64,000 nt of DNA from a virus. How positions within the stretch are numbered: position 1 is the first letter of the stretch; each line of letters starts with the position of its first letter. Positions 43,771-52,687 of this stretch are shown one piece after another. The position numbers and the translations under genes are program-made. The notes beneath the pieces were generated by a model. That model had not been told where the DNA came from. It saw only the letters and a list, made by a program, of their open reading frames with translations, and did not search any database. The DNA is taken from positions 45,957 to 109,956 of the IMG/VR virus record IMGVR_UViG_3300029448_000001; one strand, 5' to 3'.

Positions 43771-44094
43771 ATGGAAAATCAAAACGAAGTATTAGATATG
43801 GCTCAAAGAAGACAAAGAGCAATGAGATTCAAAAGACTTCAAAAAAGAGTACAGAGAGCAAGAACTTTGCAAATGAGAAGATTTGCAGATAGAAGTCGAT
43901 TAACTAAAAGAGCAACTAGGACAGCTAGAGGATTTTTCAAAAAAAGACTTGCAGGAGGTAAATCATACTCTCAATTAGGAACATCTGCAAAAATGCAAAT
44001 TGACAGAAGATTGGGTAAGTTTAAAGGTGCTGTAAAGAAGCTGGCAACAAGACTAATGCCTACAGTTAGAAAGAAAGAATTAGCTAGGAGATAA
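43771..44094 (+). CDS. Highly basic protein, probable virion DNA-associated
   Basis: A 107-residue protein with an exceptional content of Arg and Lys along its whole length (AQRRQRAMRFKRLQKRVQRA, RLTKRATRTARGFFKKRLAG) and almost no acidic residues after residue 10. It is helical and looks like a nucleic-acid-binding or internal head protein. Similar basic proteins occur beside late genes in marine T4-like phages. No catalytic motif. Confidence 0.7.
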   Translation: MENQNEVLDMAQRRQRAMRFKRLQKRVQRARTLQMRRFADRSRLTKRATRTARGFFKKRLAGGKSYSQLGTSAKMQIDRRLGKFKGAVKKLATRLMPTVRKKELARR

Positions 44095-44097
44095 AAA

Positions 44098-44958
44098 TTG
44101 ATTTATGATTATTGTATGTTTTTGAATGAGAATGATTTATTTGAAGTTAAATTAAATGCTCATTGGAATGTAGTTGATAAGTTTATAGTATGTGAAGCAG
44201 GACAAACACATACAGGATTAAAAAAGTCTTTTAATTTTGATGTAAATAGATTTGAAAAGTATAAGGATAAAATTGTTTACATAAGAATAAATGACTTTGA
44301 GGAAGAGATGAAAAAGTTTCCTAATTTTTTCAATGCTAAAGTTTTAGAAGAAGTAGTGCAGTCTCATCAAAATATTGATGATTGGAAAAGAGAAGCGTTT
44401 CAAGTGAATTATGTTTGTATAATATTAGATTATTTAAAAGCTAGTGATAATGATTTAGTTTTAGGTCATTGTGTAGATGAAATACTAAAAGAAAAAAGTA
44501 TTACAGAGGCTACACAGTTTTGTGGAAAAGATGAAATAGTTAGATTTAATACAGATTTGTATGTTTATAAATTAAATTTACTTCACAAAACAAATGTTAC
44601 GGCCGCAGGTTGTATGACAACTTTTAAAAAACTAAAGGAGTTATCTCCAGCAGTTATTAGACAAATGAATTTAGGAGACAAATATATTGAAAATGCAGGT
44701 TGGCATTACACATTTTTAGATAGTACAGATGGAGAAAACGTATTATTAAAACAAAAGAGTTGGGCACATTCTAAAGATGTTTATGCAAATAAGAAAACTA
44801 AGTTTGATTTTGATACGAAAGAAGAAGCAGTAGAAAGATTGTATTCAGATTATGAACCTACATTAGTAGAGTCAGCGTATTTAAGTTACCCTACTTTTGT
44901 TCAGAATAATCTAGATAAGTTTAAAAATTACATATACAAAGAGGAATCAGAGGCATGA
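44098..44958 (+). CDS. Family 17-like glycosyltransferase
   Basis: A 286-residue protein from a TTG start (no closer ATG before residue 7). The opening IYDYCMFLNENDLFEVKLNA followed by WNVVDKFIVCEAGQTHTG is the family GT17 pattern (N-acetylglucosaminyltransferase-type proteins), including the FVI-EA and TH-G elements. LGHCVDEIL supplies the usual acidic D-E pair. Substrate unknown; virion glycosylation or host surface change are both possible. It lies inside the late virion block and ends in an ATGA overlap. Confidence 0.72.
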   Translation: MIYDYCMFLNENDLFEVKLNAHWNVVDKFIVCEAGQTHTGLKKSFNFDVNRFEKYKDKIVYIRINDFEEEMKKFPNFFNAKVLEEVVQSHQNIDDWKREAFQVNYVCIILDYLKASDNDLVLGHCVDEILKEKSITEATQFCGKDEIVRFNTDLYVYKLNLLHKTNVTAAGCMTTFKKLKELSPAVIRQMNLGDKYIENAGWHYTFLDSTDGENVLLKQKSWAHSKDVYANKKTKFDFDTKEEAVERLYSDYEPTLVESAYLSYPTFVQNNLDKFKNYIYKEESEA

Positions 44959-46796
44959 TGTTATTTAAAAAATATACAAATTATCTTTTAGAAAAAAAAG
45001 AGGTAGAACAAGATCCTCACGTTTCTAAGAGAGATGGTAGTCAGCCTAAAAAATATTATAAAGGTCTATCTAAAGATAAAAAGACATCTAGAGCCTCGCA
45101 CTTTGAAAAGCATGGGAAAAAATCGGATTCAGACCCTGATGCTTACAAAGATGCACCTGGAGATAAAAAAGCTAGAGAAAAAGGAAAACTTAAAACATCA
45201 AAGCATACAGAAAAATATAAAAAAATGTATGGAGAAAAAAGCGATCCTTGTTGGGACACACATATACAAAAAGGAATGAAAAAGAAAGGTAATAGAATGG
45301 TTCCTAATTGTGTTCCTAGAGAGCAAACTAATGAAGCTAGTTCTCCTGAACAACAAGTTCAAATGAGTAGATTGGACCAGTTAGTTCGTATGGGATTAGC
45401 TGATAAAAAAGAATTAGCGTTATTAAGAAGAGCAGTTACAAAATTAAGAAGTGGTTCAGATTTAGCACAAAATGAAAGAGGAGCCGCTTATGATTTACTA
45501 ACTACTTTGTTAGACATGGTTTTATCAACAAATAGTATGTTTAATTTAACAAAGAAAAAATTAAAAGAAGAAGAAGTTCAAGAAACTCCTATGGGAAATC
45601 TTGGTAAAAAAATTGGAAGTTTAATTCACAAAGGACAATATAAATCTGCGTTAAAAGATTTAAAAGATGTATTAAAAAGAAAACCAAAAGGAAGAAATTT
45701 ATATTATGCATCTAGAGTGGCTCAAAGTTATAAAGATGTAGATGCTAAACTTTTAACTAAAATGTTAGTTACTGAAGATTATAATGAAGGAGTTACTACT
45801 GATGGTATAGGTATGGCGAAAATTGAACTTGCTAATTTAGAACAAGATGTAGAAGATTTGCAAGAGATGTTTATGAATATGCAAGAAGAACCTGAGCAAT
45901 GGGTTCTTTCAAAAATAGCTAAAGCCACTGATTACATAGAGTCAGCGAGAGATTATTTGGAGTTTGAAGGTTTAAATAAGTCTGAGGATATGGAAGAAGG
46001 TTTAGAAGAACTAGAACTTGATCCTGAACTAGAAGAAGAAGTTGAACAAATTTTTCAAGAAATGCTTGAAGAAGAAGAGTTTGACCAAGATTTTTATGAT
46101 GTATTAGAAGAAGAAAAGATTACAGGTTTAGTTAATAAAGCTGAGAAGTCAGGAATATCATATAGTATTTTAAAACAAGTTTACAATAGAGGAATGGCCG
46201 CTTGGAAAACAGGGCATAGACCCGGAGCATCTCAGCAACAATGGGCTTTTGCAAGAGTTAATTCTTTTATAACAAAAGGTAAAGGTACTTGGGGAGGTGC
46301 TGATAAAGATTTAGCCGCTAAGGCTAGAGGTAGTGAAAAGAAAGAGTCTGTAGAATTAGGAACTGATGCTTCTAGAGTAGCTTACGCTAGAGAAACGCCG
46401 GGACAAAACCCTGACTTAGTAACTGCAAAGTATTCGGCAGATACAGTATTAAACGTATTAAATGATATTCGTACTCAAAGAGCAAAAAAGATATATGAGG
46501 AAGAAGAAGAAATAACCGAAGCAGAATATCAAGGAAAAAAAGTAAAACTAAACGACCCTTTCAGAACATCTGAAGGTCCTAAAAAGTTTTCTGTATATAC
46601 AATGGGTCCGAAAGGTAAAGTTGTAAAAGTTAATTTTGGTGACCCAAACATGGAAATTAAAAGAGATGACCCAGAAAGAAGAAAAAGTTTTAGAGCAAGA
46701 CATGGTTGCGATACAGATCCGGGACCAAAGTGGAAAGCAAAGTATTGGTCTTGTAGAATGTGGGAAAAAGGCAAATCAGTTTCAGAATTAGACTAA
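44955..46796 (+). CDS. Modular virion protein with DUF5872- and DUF5824-like domains
   Basis: A 613-residue mosaic protein. Residues about 30-120 (KYYKGLSKDKKTSRASHFEK, ending NCVPRE) resemble DUF5872. Then come helical domains, a very acidic linker (about 335-390), a DUF5824-like domain at about 395-440 (GISYSILKQVYNRGMAAWKT, GHRPGASQQQWAFARVNSF) and a C-terminal Cys domain (RARHGCDTDPGPKWKAKYWS, CRMW). An early LLEKKE and several Leu/Val-x-Glu linkers could be prohead-protease sites. Probably packed in the head or on the virion; roles of the modules are unknown. Confidence 0.7.
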   Translation: MMLFKKYTNYLLEKKEVEQDPHVSKRDGSQPKKYYKGLSKDKKTSRASHFEKHGKKSDSDPDAYKDAPGDKKAREKGKLKTSKHTEKYKKMYGEKSDPCWDTHIQKGMKKKGNRMVPNCVPREQTNEASSPEQQVQMSRLDQLVRMGLADKKELALLRRAVTKLRSGSDLAQNERGAAYDLLTTLLDMVLSTNSMFNLTKKKLKEEEVQETPMGNLGKKIGSLIHKGQYKSALKDLKDVLKRKPKGRNLYYASRVAQSYKDVDAKLLTKMLVTEDYNEGVTTDGIGMAKIELANLEQDVEDLQEMFMNMQEEPEQWVLSKIAKATDYIESARDYLEFEGLNKSEDMEEGLEELELDPELEEEVEQIFQEMLEEEEFDQDFYDVLEEEKITGLVNKAEKSGISYSILKQVYNRGMAAWKTGHRPGASQQQWAFARVNSFITKGKGTWGGADKDLAAKARGSEKKESVELGTDASRVAYARETPGQNPDLVTAKYSADTVLNVLNDIRTQRAKKIYEEEEEITEAEYQGKKVKLNDPFRTSEGPKKFSVYTMGPKGKVVKVNFGDPNMEIKRDDPERRKSFRARHGCDTDPGPKWKAKYWSCRMWEKGKSVSELD

Positions 46797-46807
46797 GGAG
46801 AAAAAAA

Positions 46808-47833
46808 GTGTTTTCAAAAAGAAATTTTGGATTAACGGATAGCATTATAGAAACTAGTAAAAAAGTTTCTGAAGACTATCAAGAAAAAGTAAAAGGCTTA
46901 ATGGCAAAGATGGGAATAAAATCTTTGAAAGACTTGTCGCCTGAAGAAAAGAAAAAATTCTTCAATAAATTAGATACTATGCACAAAGCTAAACATGAAG
47001 AAGTTGAACTTGATGAAGCTAAAAGCAATTTTCGTGGGAAAAAATACGCCTACGATAGCGACAAACATTTTGGAGGTAAAGGAACACCAGAACAAAGAGT
47101 ACAACTTCTTAAACTTAGTAATAAAGCATTGAAAGCCGTTCCTAATTCACCTGCACAAAAGAAAATTCAAAAAGAAATACAGGCTCTCAGAAAAGAAATG
47201 GGAATGAGTTTTAAAGAAGAAGTTGAACAAGTAGATGAACTCAAGGTAAGAACATTAAGAAGTTATAAAGATAAAGCAATGGACGATTATGAAGATAAAG
47301 TTGATCCTAGAAAAGGTAGAAAATTAACAAGTCCAGAAGCAAAAAAACGAATGCAAGGTATTCACAGAGCCTCTGATAAGATACAAACTGCAAAGATAAA
47401 GCAACGTCAAAGAATGGGTGTAAATGAAATATCTAAAGACTTGGCAAAAAGTTATGCAAAAAAATCTATGAAAGATATTGCGAAGAAGCAACATTCTACA
47501 GGAACAGTAAATACATCTAAAAGATTTGCAGGTCTTGATAGAGCGAAAAAAAGAATTGTAAAAGATGATTTAGATTTAGAAAAAATGGCTGGTGAATTAG
47601 ATGGTGCTTCAAAAATGCACAAAGGTCAATCTGATAGAATTAAAAAGCACTTGAATAAAATGGATAGCGGAAAGACTAAATCTGAAAGAACTCTTACACC
47701 AGGAGAAGAAAATAAAAAAGAAAAGATAGTAATGTCTTTAAAAGACAAAGCGGCAGATTTTGAAAAGAGATATCCTGGTAAAGGCAAACAAGTTATGTAT
47801 GCAGTCGCTACTAAAATGGCTAAAAAGGATTAA
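46808..47833 (+). CDS. Modular basic virion protein with EVEQVDE linkers
   Basis: About 341 residues from GTG 46808, seven bases after AAGGAG; an upstream in-frame ATG at 46760 lies inside the previous gene and lacks such a site. Modules are separated by acidic linkers: EEVELDEAK near 60-70, then EEVEQVDELK near 137-147, and VNEISKDLAKSYAKKSMKD. The modules themselves are Lys/Arg-rich. The same linker recurs in the next gene. Likely internal head protein cut at the linkers; inferred. Confidence 0.65.
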   Translation: MFSKRNFGLTDSIIETSKKVSEDYQEKVKGLMAKMGIKSLKDLSPEEKKKFFNKLDTMHKAKHEEVELDEAKSNFRGKKYAYDSDKHFGGKGTPEQRVQLLKLSNKALKAVPNSPAQKKIQKEIQALRKEMGMSFKEEVEQVDELKVRTLRSYKDKAMDDYEDKVDPRKGRKLTSPEAKKRMQGIHRASDKIQTAKIKQRQRMGVNEISKDLAKSYAKKSMKDIAKKQHSTGTVNTSKRFAGLDRAKKRIVKDDLDLEKMAGELDGASKMHKGQSDRIKKHLNKMDSGKTKSERTLTPGEENKKEKIVMSLKDKAADFEKRYPGKGKQVMYAVATKMAKKD

Positions 47834-47835
47834 AA

Positions 47836-48741
47836 ATGGATTTCGACTTAAATTCTTATTTAAAAGAACTAGATGTTATTTTTGAAAAGGCAAAGAAAAA
47901 CATCAGTAAAAAAATTACAAAACCTCAACCTGCCGAAGATCATTTTGGTTTCAAAAAAACTAAACTTAGGTCTTTAAGATATGAACTAGGAGTTATGGAA
48001 ATAAACATGAAAAAGATGACCGAAAGAGAGTTTAGAAAATTAAAAGAGGAAGTAGACCTAGAAGAGAGTAAATCTAGTACAGGTTATGAACTTTATCATA
48101 AAGATTTTTCTTCGGCCATGCAACATGCTTATGATTTTGCAAAAAAGAAATATAGAGTTGAAATTGATCCTAGAGATATTGATAAAAAAGTTGCGACAGG
48201 ACCTAAAAGACCTTCTTCAGGTAAAGCAAATGCTTATAGATTATTGGATAAAACTGGTAAAAAAGCAATTCAAGTGCAAGTTACAAATCTTGATAATAAA
48301 AGATATGAACTTAACATGTATAAAGAAGACGTTGAACAAGTAGATGAGATATCTAAAAGTATGATGGGTAGATATCTTAAAAAATCTGCTACTAGTTTGA
48401 GCCATACTTCATATAAGCATGGTGCAAAAAGTATGAGCAAAAATAATTATGACGATAAAAAAGATTATAGAAAACTTTCAAACCGTCAAAGTGGAATTCA
48501 AAGAGTGGCTTCAAGATTATCAAAAAAAGAAGAAGTCAAAGTTGATGAAGATTCTGTTAAAAAAGCTAGAGTAAATTTGCGTATTAAACAAACACAAGCA
48601 AGACAGCAAAAAGTTTTAGATAGACTGAAAAGAAGAAAAACTAGAATTAAAACAGAAAAGATGATGAGAGATGGGGATAAATTAAGTGGTAAAAAAGAAC
48701 CTATAAATTTAGAACCTGAGTTAAAAACTGATAAAAGATAA
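47836..48741 (+). CDS. Modular basic virion protein, second copy type
   Basis: A 301-residue Lys-rich protein, two bases after its relative. Modules are joined by EEVDLEESKSS (near 72-82), EDVEQVDEISKSMMGRYLKK (near 169-188) and EEVKVDEDSVKKARVNL (near 233). The DEISK...YLKKSA segment is the same family seen as DEISKKTLGSYVKKA in cyanophage structural proteins. Basic modules between acidic linkers suggest DNA-binding beads released by proteolysis. Function otherwise unknown. Confidence 0.65.
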   Translation: MDFDLNSYLKELDVIFEKAKKNISKKITKPQPAEDHFGFKKTKLRSLRYELGVMEINMKKMTEREFRKLKEEVDLEESKSSTGYELYHKDFSSAMQHAYDFAKKKYRVEIDPRDIDKKVATGPKRPSSGKANAYRLLDKTGKKAIQVQVTNLDNKRYELNMYKEDVEQVDEISKSMMGRYLKKSATSLSHTSYKHGAKSMSKNNYDDKKDYRKLSNRQSGIQRVASRLSKKEEVKVDEDSVKKARVNLRIKQTQARQQKVLDRLKRRKTRIKTEKMMRDGDKLSGKKEPINLEPELKTDKR

Positions 48742-48744
48742 ATA
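48737..48744 (+). promoter_or_regulatory. Possible late promoter for next virion gene
   Basis: GATAAATA, one base off consensus, overlaps the preceding stop and lies 31 bases before the ATG at 48776, which has an AAGGAG site. Confidence 0.4.
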
Positions 48745-48775
48745 TAGAAAATAAAAACAACAAGGAGATACAAAA

Positions 48776-49252
48776 ATGGCACTTTGGGGAACAACAGATA
48801 AAGTTGCAGGATTAGGAACAGTTTCAGTTAGTAATTCAGCAAATCCTACAATCGTAATTGGTAGTGGTACTGCTTTAAGTTCAAACGTAGAAGTTAAAGA
48901 CGTTATGCTTTTAGGGGCAGAAAGAAGACAAGTAGAATCAGTTACCAACGCTACAGCACTCGTAGTTGATACAGCGTATGACGGAATTAATCTATCAGGT
49001 CATGCTGTGTCTATTCAACCTGCACCAAAGTTTGTTGCAGGAGCAGACGTAGCCGCAAATAATATATATGGAGTATCAGATGCAGAAGCAGTTGTCTCTA
49101 ACAATATAGGTAGAGGACTAAACACTCCAGGTTGGAACAAGTATGTAAGTTATAGTGATATGCATGGAACAACTAGATATAAAGTAGAGCCATTGTGTGT
49201 TCTTAATGTATCTGGCGATGCTGAAGATGATGCAGTATTAGAAGATTCTTAA
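48776..49252 (+). CDS. Small virion protein sharing a domain with the sheath
   Basis: A 158-residue protein. Residues about 12-80 (GLGTVSVSNSANPTIVIGSG, then RRQVESVTNATALVVDTAY) resemble the domain inserted in the tail sheath protein at residues 155-215, with matching GSGT and VTNAT blocks. The second half (YGVSDAEAVVSNNIGRGLNT, PGWNKY) is conserved in cyanophage structural proteins. Probably an exposed decoration or tail protein. AAGGAG ribosome site. Confidence 0.65.
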   Translation: MALWGTTDKVAGLGTVSVSNSANPTIVIGSGTALSSNVEVKDVMLLGAERRQVESVTNATALVVDTAYDGINLSGHAVSIQPAPKFVAGADVAANNIYGVSDAEAVVSNNIGRGLNTPGWNKYVSYSDMHGTTRYKVEPLCVLNVSGDAEDDAVLEDS

Positions 49253-49323
49253 TTTTAATTTAGTGGCCTGAATCCCAGGATTAGCATTCCGATTAAATTC
49301 GGTTTATAGAATAGGAGAAGTAA

Positions 49324-49860
49324 ATGGCAGATAAAAAAGTAACTCAACTTTCGCAACTAACAGCAGTCGCTAACACCGATGTGCTGTTAGTTATTGATGA
49401 TCCAGGTGGAACTCCTGTAAGTAAAAAAATAGAACTAGAAGATATTTTTGGAGCAACTTCACAAACAAGTTTTTCTACTATGGACTTTGGTGCTACAGGA
49501 AATTCAACTATAGCATCTTCATATCTAACAGTAGATACATCAAACTTAATGATGGTTCAAACTGGAATGGTTGTAAATGAAGATGGTGGAGATTCTGATA
49601 CAAGAGTAGAATCAAACAATGATGAAAATATGATTTATGTTGATGCTGGTAATGATAGAGTAGGAATAAGAACAAATGCTCCTACTTCAGCGTTAGATAT
49701 AAATTCTAATTCTATTCGTGTTAGAACAGCACAAACCCCTGCAAATGGAGATAATTCAAGTATAGGTTTAGGAGTAGGAACAATAACTTGGGACACTAAT
49801 TACATTTATGTGGCAGTAAATTCTTCAGCAATATTAAGGGCAAGTTTAAGCACATTTTAA
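49324..49860 (+). CDS. Probable fibre or tail structural protein
   Basis: A 178-residue protein opening KKVTQLSQLTAVANTDVLLV followed by IDDPGGTPVSKKI, a short N-terminal anchoring motif that recurs at the start of marine phage fibre and structural proteins. A later DRVGIRTNAPTSALDINSNS segment has the GIGT-P-x-ALDV pattern of fibre repeats. Probably a small fibre or whisker-type protein. The 71-base gap before it holds two short hairpins (CCTGAATCCCAGG and CCGATTAAATTCGG) and a GGAG site. Confidence 0.6.
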   Translation: MADKKVTQLSQLTAVANTDVLLVIDDPGGTPVSKKIELEDIFGATSQTSFSTMDFGATGNSTIASSYLTVDTSNLMMVQTGMVVNEDGGDSDTRVESNNDENMIYVDAGNDRVGIRTNAPTSALDINSNSIRVRTAQTPANGDNSSIGLGVGTITWDTNYIYVAVNSSAILRASLSTF

Positions 49861-50217
49861 ATGATTGTTAATTTAAGTGATGAAAATTTTGAAGAGTATG
49901 TTGTAAGTAGTTATAAGAATCCTAATTGCGTTTCGATTCTTGAGTTTTTGGACGATTTAAAAAAAATACAATATATAAAAAGATTACTAAACAAATACTC
50001 AGACAAAGGAGAATTGAAAGAAAGATTGATATTAAATCATATAATATTACTTTCTAATGTTTTTGGAGTAGAGGCTACGGCTTCTATTTTAAATCATAAA
50101 GTTGGAGAAAAAGGTAAAATAATTATCAATTCTTTTTTAGTGTATTTAAAATATGTTACTGAAAATGATGTTCAATATGACGAAGAATTGTTAAAAAGGT
50201 TAAAGGAAAAAATATAG
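49861..50217 (+). CDS. Conserved hypothetical protein in virion block
   Basis: A 118-residue helical protein that starts at the base after the preceding stop. Pattern: VNLSDENFEEYVVSSYKNPN, then KKIQYIKRLLNKY and LNHIILLSNVFGVEATASIL. Homologues of this size lie in the same place in cyanophages. No known function; coupling suggests a virion or assembly role. Confidence 0.65.
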   Translation: MIVNLSDENFEEYVVSSYKNPNCVSILEFLDDLKKIQYIKRLLNKYSDKGELKERLILNHIILLSNVFGVEATASILNHKVGEKGKIIINSFLVYLKYVTENDVQYDEELLKRLKEKI

Positions 50218-51330
50218 ATGGCAAATTTAGTCGACCTTTATATAGTGTATAGAATCCTAAGAATGTTGACAACACCTTATGAGAATTGGGAAGCATATAA
50301 GACAGGTGTTATTGATAAAGACGGCAAAATTATTGTAAAACCTAACAATAGAAGTCCTGAACAAAAAGATTCCTACACAAAGTTTGATAACCTAATGCTA
50401 AAACTTAAAAATGTTTTGGGCACGATACCTTTTGGAAGAACAAAACTTGCATCATATGCCGCCGCTTTACTTCTTTTAAAAGAACAAGATACTCTTACAG
50501 AAGAAAATATTAAAGAAAGATTTTTAGATTTTTATAAAAAAAGATACTTAACTGAAAAGTGGTCAGACAAATATAAGATAAATGAAGAGATTGCAAATGT
50601 TGCCAGTTCTGGTCAAGTTGCAGGTTTAGGTGATGACCCTCCAGTAGGCAAAAAAGCACAAACATCTCTTATAAGAAGAGGTAAATTTGCAAACAACGAT
50701 ACTTTTATTGTTTCTAGTGATGTAATGAAAACAGCTAGAATGGGAAAAAAGAAGTTTGTAAAATATGAAAAGTATGTAGGAAATGGTGAAGTAGGTAAAG
50801 CTATAAGAGATTTCGGAAGAAAGAATCCTAAAAAACCTATCATACTTCAAGATGAAAAAACTGGCGGTATGATTTTTCTGAGATATGGGAAAAGTGGTAT
50901 GTTTGAAGAATCTAATCCTAGAATTCTTAAAAAAAAAGATAAAAAAGAAGTAAAGGAACAAATATTAGAAGATGTTACTAAATCAGATTTAGATAAAGTT
51001 GAATCTTATGCAGATAGGCTTTTCAAAGCTGTAGGTATTGATATAGAATTTACTAGGCATTTTTTAGATAGAGTAAATGATGCTAGAAATAAAAAAGAAA
51101 TAACTGTTCAAGAACTTGCATCTCTATTTAAAAAAACATTTGAGAAATACGGAAAGAAAATAGCATCTTTAGGTGATGATGCTGAAGCAGTTATTAATGA
51201 TATGAAATCAGATATAAATATGCCGTTCGTTCTAGATTTAAATAGAAGAACAAAAGAATTAGATTTGATTGCAAAAACAGTTATGAGAAAAAAGAATTTC
51301 ATGACTAGAAATTTAAAACTTAAAGTATAG
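50218..51330 (+). CDS. Conserved virion-associated protein
   Basis: A 370-residue protein starting right after the previous stop. The N-terminal half includes TPYENWEAYKTGVIDKDGKI and PFGRTKLASYAAALLLLKEQ. The middle is basic. The C-terminal domain (about 262-370) has FTRHFLDRVNDARNKKEITV, MPFVLDLNRR and LIAKTVMRKKNFMTR, a compact module that also occurs alone in other marine phages and looks enzyme- or toxin-like, though no motif can be assigned. Structural annotation is by context. Confidence 0.6.
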   Translation: MANLVDLYIVYRILRMLTTPYENWEAYKTGVIDKDGKIIVKPNNRSPEQKDSYTKFDNLMLKLKNVLGTIPFGRTKLASYAAALLLLKEQDTLTEENIKERFLDFYKKRYLTEKWSDKYKINEEIANVASSGQVAGLGDDPPVGKKAQTSLIRRGKFANNDTFIVSSDVMKTARMGKKKFVKYEKYVGNGEVGKAIRDFGRKNPKKPIILQDEKTGGMIFLRYGKSGMFEESNPRILKKKDKKEVKEQILEDVTKSDLDKVESYADRLFKAVGIDIEFTRHFLDRVNDARNKKEITVQELASLFKKTFEKYGKKIASLGDDAEAVINDMKSDINMPFVLDLNRRTKELDLIAKTVMRKKNFMTRNLKLKV

Positions 51331-51339
51331 GAGATAATA

Positions 51340-51492
51340 ATGGAATGGTTAGTGCCGCTTATAATAGGTATTATACTTGGTTGGTTTTTTCAACCTGAAT
51401 GGGCAGAAAAATTAGTAGAAAAAATAAAAAAATCTTTGAAAGATGACGGGCCACCTTCTTCACCTCCTAAAGATTATCACAGGCCTGATTGA
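51340..51492 (+). CDS. Small single-pass membrane protein, holin candidate
   Basis: A 50-residue protein from ATG 51340 behind TAGGAG. Residues 3-17 are a membrane segment (WLVPLIIGIILGWFF), followed by a charged helix and a Pro-rich tail (GPPSSPPKDYHRPD). It directly precedes and overlaps the spanin pair. Size, topology and place fit a small holin or lysis regulator; not proven. Confidence 0.55.
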   Translation: MEWLVPLIIGIILGWFFQPEWAEKLVEKIKKSLKDDGPPSSPPKDYHRPD

Positions 51493-51944
51493 TGTTATTT
51501 TTAATTACACATTGGAAAGCAATAGTATTTGGAATAATGATAGTAGGGTCTTTTGGTGCTGGTTGGAAATTCAATTCCGCTTTAGAGGCAGAAGCTAGAG
51601 CAAACCTTGCCGCAGAATATGAACTTGAATTAGATAAAGAGGAAGAAAGACGAGCCTTGATATCAATGGAATATGAAGAAAAGTTAAAAACACAAAAAAG
51701 AAAAGTTAAAGTCATCTATAAGACTGTCGAAAAAGAAGTAGAAAAAACAGTATATAAACAATGTGTAATTCCACCTTCAGGTATAAATTTAGTTAGAAAT
51801 ACTATAGAAGAGTTAAACTTTGATAGAGGATTAGAAACTTTGGATTTTGATGTTTTAAATGAGAAAGCGAAAGATATGAACAAAGATAGAAAGATAAATA
51901 TACTCAGACCTAAAGAATATTTGAAGAAGTTTAGAAAACAATGA
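51492..51944 (+). CDS. Inner-membrane spanin (Rz-like)
   Basis: A 150-residue protein from ATG 51492 (overlapping the preceding TGA). One N-terminal membrane segment (about 8-25) is followed by a long periplasmic helix (EAEARANLAAEYELELDKEE, EKLKTQKRKVKV) and the short block KQCVIPPSGINLVRNTI, typical of Rz proteins. It would pair with the lipoprotein encoded next to fuse inner and outer membranes at lysis. The four-base overlap with its partner supports the pairing. Confidence 0.78.
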   Translation: MLFLITHWKAIVFGIMIVGSFGAGWKFNSALEAEARANLAAEYELELDKEEERRALISMEYEEKLKTQKRKVKVIYKTVEKEVEKTVYKQCVIPPSGINLVRNTIEELNFDRGLETLDFDVLNEKAKDMNKDRKINILRPKEYLKKFRKQ

Positions 51945-52234
51945 ATAAAGAAAAACAAAGAAATATACTAGTTAAGTTTTTTTGGGTGTTAATACTAATA
52001 GGATTTTTTTTAGGAATAACTGGTTGTGGTATGATGCCAGTTCAAAAAGCATACGCTCCTAATATGAAGACTGCTAAAGTGCCTCAAAATTTAGCTACTA
52101 GATGTGATGCTATAGATTCAATATCTCAAGAATCCAACATGGGAGATTTAATTCGATATACTACAGACTTGATGGTTCAATATAATGAATGTGCAATTAG
52201 ACACGATAAACTTATAGAAACTATCAAGGAATAG
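51941..52234 (+). CDS. Outer-membrane spanin lipoprotein (Rz1-like)
   Basis: A 97-residue protein with a lipoprotein signal: basic N-terminus, hydrophobic segment FWVLILIGFFLGITG and lipobox ending at Cys29 (ITGC). The mature part has RCDAIDSISQESNMGDLIRY followed by NECAIRHDKLIETI, the usual Rz1/o-spanin layout. It overlaps the inner-membrane spanin by four bases. Confidence 0.78.
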   Translation: MNKEKQRNILVKFFWVLILIGFFLGITGCGMMPVQKAYAPNMKTAKVPQNLATRCDAIDSISQESNMGDLIRYTTDLMVQYNECAIRHDKLIETIKE

Positions 52235-52238
52235 GGAA

Positions 52239-52661
52239 ATGTCAGATGATTTAAAAACAGACTTAGAACTGTTAAAAAGGGACGTAAGTCAAATTTCAAG
52301 TATATTCACAAAGTTAGACACTACAATTGATAAGTTAGGAGAGGTTTCTACAAACTTATCAAAGATAGTTGCCGTACATGAAGCTAAACTAGAAAAACAA
52401 GATAATACAGACAAACAGTTACAGTCTTTAATTGATGTACTTTTTCAGAAATTGGAAGATTATAGAAAAATTACAGAAGATAATAAAGATGAGTTGAGAA
52501 AAGAAATTAGACAGGCTCATACTTGTGGAATGGACGAAATGAAAGAGATGAAAAAAGCACTAGTTAGTAGAGTTTCAGAACTTGAAAAATGGAAGTGGAT
52601 GGTAGTTGGTGGTGCTATATTATTTGGGTATTTAATCAGTATGGCACAAAAATACATTTGA
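52239..52661 (+). CDS. Coiled-coil protein with C-terminal membrane anchor (holin/XhlA-like)
   Basis: A 140-residue protein. Residues 1-112 are a helical, coiled-coil-like region (DLKTDLELLKRDVSQISSIF). Residues about 118-136 form a membrane segment (WMVVGGAILFGYLISMA). This tail-anchored layout matches XhlA-like lysis proteins and holin-associated proteins. It follows the spanin genes, which supports a lysis role. The endolysin is encoded separately at 60652. Confidence 0.6.
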   Translation: MSDDLKTDLELLKRDVSQISSIFTKLDTTIDKLGEVSTNLSKIVAVHEAKLEKQDNTDKQLQSLIDVLFQKLEDYRKITEDNKDELRKEIRQAHTCGMDEMKEMKKALVSRVSELEKWKWMVVGGAILFGYLISMAQKYI

Positions 52662-52687
52662 CAGACAGCTATAATATCTAGTATCAT
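52658..52687 (+). promoter_or_regulatory. Sigma-70-like promoter of gene 61 operon
   Basis: Perfect -35 TTGACA (52658-52663) overlapping the preceding stop, an 18-base spacer and -10 TATCAT (52682-52687). It starts the nucleotide metabolism operon from primase onward. Confidence 0.65.

Noticed and set aside
49253-49323. Possible small RNA between two virion genes
   Set aside because: Two tiny hairpins only, no promoter or terminator. Described as spacer.
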